From assembly GCA_038025085.1 (NCBI GenBank), contig CM076146.1, positions 22,300,001-22,364,000 on the forward strand: a stretch of 64,000 nucleotides of DNA, written 5' to 3'. Of the stretch, positions 59,753-64,000 are shown in pieces; position 1 is the stretch's first letter, and each line of letters opens with the position of its first letter. The notes under the pieces were generated by a model. The model ran no database searches, was not told where the DNA came from, and saw nothing but the letters and a program-made list of their open reading frames with translations. Both the position numbers and the translations under genes were made by a program. This DNA comes from Tetragonia tetragonoides. Taxonomy: Eukaryota; Streptophyta; Magnoliopsida; Caryophyllales; Aizoaceae.

Positions 59753-61743
59753 TCCTCCCCAACTTTTTTTGGATTTGCCCTCAAATCATCAAGGTATTCA
59801 TCCTCCAAATAAGGCAGCAGATCTCCCACATTAAAAGTTGCTGAAATTAAACTCTCTCCAGGCAGTTCAAGCTTGTATGCATTGTCGTTGATCTTCTCGA
59901 TGATTTTAAAAGGGCCTTCTGATCTGGGCATCAACTTGTGCTTTCTTTTTGCTGGAAACCTCTCCTTCCTAAGGTGTAACCACACTAAATCTCCTGGATT
60001 AAACTCATGTTGTTTGCGGTGCTTGTTTGCCTTGTTCTTATACAACTCATTCATCTTCTCTATACGGATTGTAATCTGCTCGTGTAGCTTTTTCATGTCT
60101 TTAGCAAACGTTTCAGCATCTGGACTCACCTTCCTCTCAATAGGCCAAGGCAAAAGATCAATAGGAGTTAATGGATTGACCCCATAATTGATTTCAAAAG
60201 GAGACTTGCCCGTTGTATAATGAGGAGCCCGATTGTATGCAAACTCAGCATGTGGTAGAGTTTGATCCCACCCCTTGAGTGTTTTCTTGACCAACCCTCT
60301 AAGTAGAGTTGTGAGGGTTCTATTGGTCACTTCGGTTTGCCCATCGGTTTGGGGATGATAGGCAGTGCTGAACAAGAGCTTGGTACCCAACAATTTCCAC
60401 AATGTTTTCCAAAAGTAACTCAGAAATTTAGAGTCCTTATCCGAGACAATGGAGCTTGGAACCCCATGAAGGCGAATGATCTCTTTGAAGAACAACTCAG
60501 CAATATGTGAGGCATCACTTGTTTTGTTGCAAGGAACAAAGTGAGCCATTTTTGAGAATCTGTCGACAACAACCATCACGGCATCCTTGCCTCTTGGTGT
60601 ACGAGGAAGTGCCACTATGAAATCCATGCTTAGATCATGCCATGGACAAGTGGGAGTAGGAAGAGGCTTGTACAAGCCCTGGTGAAAATGGGACTTAGAT
60701 TGTTGACAAGAGGCACACCTCGTGATTATGGATTGGACATCTCCTTGCATTCTTGGCCAATAAAAGTGCTCACTTAAGACCTCAAGAGTCTTCACAATGC
60801 CAAAGTGGCCAGCCAATCCTCCTAAGTGAGCTTCCCTTATAAGTAGGTCTCGAATTGAGCCCTTAGGGATACACAATCTGTTGTGCTTGAAAAGGAACCC
60901 TTCATGAATGTGAAAAGGGCCTTTTTCCACCTCCTTGCTGCCATCAAACATGGGAGAGAAATCTGGATCATCTTTGTAAAGTTCCCGTATGAAAGAGAAG
61001 CCTAAAACCTTGGCCTCGAGGATAGACAACATCGAATGTCGCCTTGATAAAGCATCGGCTACCACATTGCTTGCACCAGTTTTGTACTTAGATACAAAGG
61101 AGAATGATTGAAGATATTCCACCCATTTAGCATGTCTTGAACTCAACTTGTGCTGCCCATTAATATACTTCAACGCTTCATGATCAGAGTGCAAAATGAA
61201 CTGCCTTGGTTTTAAGTAATGAGCCCAATGATCAAGAGCCCTCACAATTGCATAGAACTCTTTGTCATAAGTGCTGTAATTCCCTCTTGAACCATTCAAC
61301 TTCTCACTGAAATAAGCAATAGGACGCTTATTTTGCACCAAAACAGCTCCAATGCCGGTTCCACAAGCATCACATTCCACTTCAAATGGTTGATCAAAGT
61401 TAGGCAAAGCTAGTATAGGGGTAGAGCTAAGCCTTTCCTTGATGGCCTCAAAAGCATTTTGAGCCATGGGAGTCCACTCAAAGACACCTTTCTTCATACA
61501 ATCCGTAAGTGGTGCTAAAAGAGAGCTGAATTGCTTGATGAATCTTCTGTAAAAAGAAGCTAGCCCATGGAAGCTCCTTACTTGCGTGATGCTAGTAGGA
61601 GTAGGCCATGTCTTAATTGCCTCAACCTTGCTGGGATCAACAGCTATACCATCCTTGGACACAATGTAACCAAGAAACGTGACACTAGGAACAAAGAAAT
61701 CACATTTCTCAAGCTTAGCAAACAGCTTGTGTTGCCTTAGAGC
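59620..61743 (-). CDS. pol: Retrotransposon polyprotein, downstream part: end of RT, RNase H, integrase
   Basis: This is the same reading frame as the upstream part, open from just after the amber codon at 61744-61746 to TAA at 59620. Counting from the GTG at 61660-61662, RNase H follows the RT connection, with acidic residues D98, E135, D160 and D203 (motifs VECDA, DKEF, HSDH, ADALSRR). The integrase has an HHCC zinc site (H279, H286, C316, C319) and a DD35E core (D347 in MDF, D408 in SDKD, E444 in GQTEV). A C-terminal GPF motif (583-585) precedes NDNAYKLELPG, typical of CRM-type integrases, and no chromodomain follows. The last 44 or so residues are encoded inside the 3' LTR. All catalytic residues are present, so only the upstream stop prevents full translation. 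It would be made only by readthrough. Confidence 0.93.
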   Translation of the reverse strand, partial: ALRQHKLFAKLEKCDFFVPSVTFLGYIVSKDGIAVDPSKVEAIKTWPTPTSITQVRSFHGLASFYRRFIKQFSSLLAPLTDCMKKGVFEWTPMAQNAFEAIKERLSSTPILALPNFDQPFEVECDACGTGIGAVLVQNKRPIAYFSEKLNGSRGNYSTYDKEFYAIVRALDHWAHYLKPRQFILHSDHEALKYINGQHKLSSRHAKWVEYLQSFSFVSKYKTGASNVVADALSRRHSMLSILEAKVLGFSFIRELYKDDPDFSPMFDGSKEVEKGPFHIHEGFLFKHNRLCIPKGSIRDLLIREAHLGGLAGHFGIVKTLEVLSEHFYWPRMQGDVQSIITRCASCQQSKSHFHQGLYKPLPTPTCPWHDLSMDFIVALPRTPRGKDAVMVVVDRFSKMAHFVPCNKTSDASHIAELFFKEIIRLHGVPSSIVSDKDSKFLSYFWKTLWKLLGTKLLFSTAYHPQTDGQTEVTNRTLTTLLRGLVKKTLKGWDQTLPHAEFAYNRAPHYTTGKSPFEINYGVNPLTPIDLLPWPIERKVSPDAETFAKDMKKLHEQITIRIEKMNELYKNKANKHRKQHEFNPGDLVWLHLRKERFPAKRKHKLMPRSEGPFKIIEKINDNAYKLELPGESLISATFNVGDLLPYLEDEYLDDLRANPKKVGEDDALASGHQVTSVSINAFIMAFGTLSHLNGDNSGPTGLSVLLAT
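59753..59770 (-). other. Polypurine tract (second-strand primer site)
   Basis: On the minus strand an unbroken A/G run except for two T, AAAAAAAGTTGGGGAGGA, abuts the TGATGCG start of the 3' LTR. Reverse transcription of LTR elements uses such a tract to prime plus-strand synthesis. It overlaps the polyprotein frame (codons for KKVGED), another sign that the frame extends into the LTR. Confidence 0.8.
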
Positions 61744-61746
61744 CTA
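61744..61746 (-). other. In-frame amber codon splitting the polyprotein
   Basis: Minus strand TAG between LTRVF and ALRQHKLFAKLEKC. The sequence on both sides is continuous, conserved RT sequence in one frame. Relatives usually have an amino-acid codon here (from memory Gln or Glu), so a single base change such as CAG to TAG explains it. No frameshift or deletion accompanies it. Confidence 0.9.
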
Positions 61747-63333
61747 AAAAACGCGTGTTAGGTGCTGCACATGCTCAGAATCACTCTTAGAGTATATGAG
61801 AATATCATCAAAATACACAACAACAAATTTACCAATAAAGGAACGCAATACCTCATTCATAAGACGCATGAATGTGCTAGGAGCATTGGACAACCCAAAT
61901 GGCATTACAAGCCATTCATAAAGACCCCCTTTCGTCTTGAAGGCTGTCTTCCATTCATCCCCATCCTTCATTCTAATTTGATGGTAACCACTCCTCAAAT
62001 CCACTTTAGAGAAGACACAAGAACCAAACAGCTCATCAAGCATATCATCCAAGCGAGGAATCGGATATCTATACTTAATGGTAATGTTGTTAATTGAACG
62101 GCTATCAACACACATTCTCATGCTTCCATCCTTTTTTGGCACAAGGAGAGCTGGTACACTACAAGGACTCATGCTCTCTCTAATGTATCCCTTATCAAGT
62201 AACTCCTCTACTTGACGTTGTAACTCCTTAGTCTCTTGGGGATTACACCTATAAGCTGCTTTGTTAGGAAGTGAGGCTCCCGGAACAAAGTCTATTTGAT
62301 GCTCTATGCCCCTAATGGGTGGCAAACCATGGGGTAAATCAGATGGAAACACGTCGACATACTTTTCAAGCAAAGGTTGCATTAACGCATGTAAAGGCTT
62401 TCCAACAATGTTCTCATTCTCCCCAAGCAACACCAGCATATAAACAACATTTCCATGCACCATTTCATACTCTAAATCAGCACCTTTAACAATCATAGCA
62501 TGCTTTGATGAGTTAGAAACAGAAGAACCCTCCCCAACTTGTGTTCCCCCACATAAAGACAATTTTGCGGGTTGCAAATTAATTTTCTTTCCCTGAACCT
62601 CAAAAGAGTAAACATTTCTAAAGCCATCATGCATTACTCTTCTATCATATAACCAAGGTCTACCTAACAGCAAATGACAAGCATCCATGGGGATCACATC
62701 ACACAAAATCTCATCATTGTATACTTTTCCAATCGAAAAAGGGATTGTGACTTGTTTTGTTACCTTGGCTTTGCTTCCCTTCTCTAACCATTGCAAGGAA
62801 TAAGGATGAGGGTGTTCTTTGGTGGCCAATCCAAGCTTTTCCACCATGAGAGTGGATGCCACATTGGTGCAAGAACCGCCATCAATGATTAAAGTGCAAA
62901 GCTTTTCTTTCACAGTGCACTTGGTTTGAAATATCTTCTCCCTTTGAGATAGTGTCTCCTCTGCCTCTCTAGCATGAAGGACCCTTTGAACCACCAAGAG
63001 AGGTGAGCCTTGGTCAGGTTCAATGTCCAATTCATCGTCAATAGATTGCTCTTCATTCTGCTCCCACTCCAAATAGTCATCTGGGTTTGTACCACCATCA
63101 AAATCAGGGGGTTCAAACTTTAAATCACCCCATTGCTCATCTTTTCTCCTTGGACGAAGAGAACCATCATCATCACCTCGACCACGAGCTCTACCTCTAC
63201 CAATGTTGAGAAAATCAGTCATTTGTTGGGTGAGGTTGCTAAGTTGTTCCTTAACCTCACGCATCTCCCTTTCTCTCCTAAGCTCTTTAGCTTGCTCAAG
63301 AGTTAAATTTCTGGGTATTTGTTCATCATCCAT
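61744..63333 (-). CDS. gag-pol: Retrotransposon polyprotein, upstream part: gag remnant, protease, reverse transcriptase
   Basis: The ORF starts at ATG 63331-63333, 153 bases after the primer-binding site, and stops at the amber codon 61744-61746 after 529 residues. Residues 1-45 form a charged, coiled-coil-like gag N-terminus. RGRARGRG follows (47-53), then a gag start motif ending DDYLEWEQ (85-92). The sequence then jumps straight to the acidic linker before protease. The capsid core and any CCHC zinc knuckle are absent, an in-frame loss of roughly 300 residues judged against family size. Protease has the active site IIDGGSCTN (D151) and LLLGRPWL (221-228). Reverse transcriptase runs from about 375, with D445 in FSKVDLRSGYHQ and YFDD at 507-510. 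The enzyme would be functional in principle if readthrough occurred, but without gag the copy cannot form its own particles. Confidence 0.93.
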   Translation of the reverse strand: MDDEQIPRNLTLEQAKELRREREMREVKEQLSNLTQQMTDFLNIGRGRARGRGDDDGSLRPRRKDEQWGDLKFEPPDFDGGTNPDDYLEWEQNEEQSIDDELDIEPDQGSPLLVVQRVLHAREAEETLSQREKIFQTKCTVKEKLCTLIIDGGSCTNVASTLMVEKLGLATKEHPHPYSLQWLEKGSKAKVTKQVTIPFSIGKVYNDEILCDVIPMDACHLLLGRPWLYDRRVMHDGFRNVYSFEVQGKKINLQPAKLSLCGGTQVGEGSSVSNSSKHAMIVKGADLEYEMVHGNVVYMLVLLGENENIVGKPLHALMQPLLEKYVDVFPSDLPHGLPPIRGIEHQIDFVPGASLPNKAAYRCNPQETKELQRQVEELLDKGYIRESMSPCSVPALLVPKKDGSMRMCVDSRSINNITIKYRYPIPRLDDMLDELFGSCVFSKVDLRSGYHQIRMKDGDEWKTAFKTKGGLYEWLVMPFGLSNAPSTFMRLMNEVLRSFIGKFVVVYFDDILIYSKSDSEHVQHLTRVF

Positions 63334-63486
63334 GGCTGTTTGTGAGTTTGGTTGTGTTTAAGCTAGGAATTGTGTTTGGGCTATAAATGGGTTCTTTTGT
63401 GACTCAAAGATTGGAACTTTGGACGTGATTAAGACAAGAAAGGAGAGAACTTTGATGAGAGAAAATGATGCTAAGGTTAAACCTAT
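63334..63486 (-). other. Retrotransposon leader between primer site and gag
   Basis: A 153-base untranslated segment between the primer-binding site and the polyprotein ATG. In LTR elements this region usually carries the packaging signal; nothing specific is visible here. Confidence 0.5.
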
Positions 63487-63498
63487 GCTCTGATACCA
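63487..63498 (-). other. Primer-binding site for initiator methionine tRNA
   Basis: Minus strand reads TGGTATCAGAGC, the complement of the 3' end of plant initiator Met tRNA and the commonest primer site in plant Ty3/gypsy and Copia elements. It sits two bases inside the 5' LTR, as expected for minus-strand priming. Confidence 0.93.
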
Positions 63499-63500
63499 AA

Positions 63501-64000
63501 TGATACGTTTGCAACTACAACCTTAGCAATTTGTAAACAAAAACAGAGGATTAAGAGAAGAAAGGATAATGAGTATCACCACCAAAGCTATAAAGGATTA
63601 AACCACCAAGCTATGGATAAAGAATACTACTTGCTCACCAAATAACCCTAAGATTATTGTAAAGAACGCAAGATTTGTAAGAAGGCAGCAGCCGTGTAAT
63701 TTTCATTCATCAACAAGTGCCTTTTACATCAGCTGTTCTTACATATTTATAGGGGTCACAAATGTGCCCTAATAACCTAAGAATACTCTAGAAAGGGTGA
63801 GCTGTCCAAGAGTAGTGCCCAAGCAAAATGAAACTTCAGTATTTTGCCCAGAAATGAGCCAAATACGTGCAGTACAATTTGGAGCGCATTTCCTTCCGTT
63901 TTGGACCACTTGACAGCTGTTGCTTGTCCTTGCATAAGGACAAACGTGGGTGAGCTGTAAGGAGCCTCATTCTTCATCCTTACCTGCCCCATGTGCTCTT
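63501..64000 (-). repeat. 5' LTR, partial (cut by window end)
   Basis: Contains 500 bases matching 58969-59468 with one substitution. On the minus strand it ends CGTATCA two bases before the primer-binding site. It carries the TATA-like box at 63743-63752 that would start the element's transcript. About 284 further bases should lie beyond the window. Confidence 0.95.

Larger units (their letters stand above)
58969..64000 (-). mobile_element. Ty3/gypsy LTR retrotransposon, CRM-like, 5' end beyond window
   Basis: In minus orientation the order is 5' LTR (64000+ to 63501), primer-binding site, a short leader, gag remnant-protease-RT-RNase H-integrase, polypurine tract and 3' LTR (59752-58969). 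The element interrupts a satellite monomer after GTTGTATAT; the uninterrupted consensus continues TAAGAGAAAG. With an LTR of 784 bp the element should end near 64,284, giving about 5.3 kb in all. This is short for an intact plant gypsy element because most of gag is missing. The integrase C-terminal sequence, absence of a chromodomain, frame running into the 3' LTR and location in satellite all fit the CRM chromovirus lineage. This is a family-level inference; a tree of the RT domain is needed. The nearby host gene context gives no sign of regulation. Confidence 0.95.

Noticed and set aside
59620..59800. Chromodomain at the integrase C-terminus
   Set aside because: The frame ends 50-60 residues after the GPF/NDNAYKL region with no chromodomain-like aromatic pattern.
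59873..62097. Plus-strand ORFs of 104 and 111 codons inside the retrotransposon
   Set aside because: They lie antisense to integrase and RT, whose motifs are unambiguous on the minus strand.
59245..63992. 71-codon ORFs at 59245-59460 and 63777-63992 as genes
   Set aside because: They are the same stretch of the two LTRs and differ only by the one LTR substitution; the protein has no recognisable domain.

Overview
The window joins three kinds of plant DNA. Positions 1 to about 7,832 look like the mitochondrial DNA of a flowering plant. They hold an intact nad9 gene (7120-7698, + strand), still carrying codons that plants normally fix by C-to-U RNA editing, in long gene-poor spacer of the kind seen in plant mitochondria. 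The spacer contains a decayed plastid ycf3 fragment (about 3433-3600), a 50-bp inverted repeat (1502-1551 / 2591-2640), and a nuclear-looking patch (about 3.8-4.8 kb) with promoter-like motifs and an 82-codon coiled-coil ORF.

From about 7,833 to 58,968 the sequence is one uninterrupted head-to-tail satellite array. The monomer is 168-169 bp, giving roughly 300 copies over 51 kb. The left edge is diverged. The interior contains higher-order repeats: near-identical 15-monomer units of about 2,532 bp, 10/11-monomer units of 1,687/1,856 bp, 17-monomer units of about 2,865 bp, and a fresh 6-monomer (1,011 bp) duplication near the right end. The many recurrent 66-83 residue ORFs in the array are by-products of the repeat.

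From 58,969 to the window end a Ty3/gypsy LTR retrotransposon lies on the minus strand, inserted inside a satellite monomer. Its 3' LTR is complete (58969-59752). Its 5' LTR (from 63501) runs off the window. The polypurine tract, the initiator-Met-tRNA primer site, protease, reverse transcriptase, RNase H and a DD35E integrase can all be read. Integrase C-terminal sequence, lack of a chromodomain and a reading frame that runs into the 3' LTR suggest the CRM (centromeric) lineage. The copy is young (one difference seen in 500 shared LTR bases) but defective: most of gag is gone and one amber codon splits the polyprotein.

A nucleosome-length satellite with higher-order structure and a CRM-like element is typical of a plant nuclear centromere, whereas nad9 and its flanks are mitochondrial. 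Either this is a nuclear chromosome where a mitochondrial insert (NUMT) abuts centromeric satellite, or a mitochondrial genome that has captured a large piece of nuclear satellite DNA, or an assembly chimera. The sequence alone cannot decide. I lean to a NUMT beside a centromere because such arrays form and persist in nuclear centromeres. I could not identify the species beyond angiosperm, probably a eudicot.
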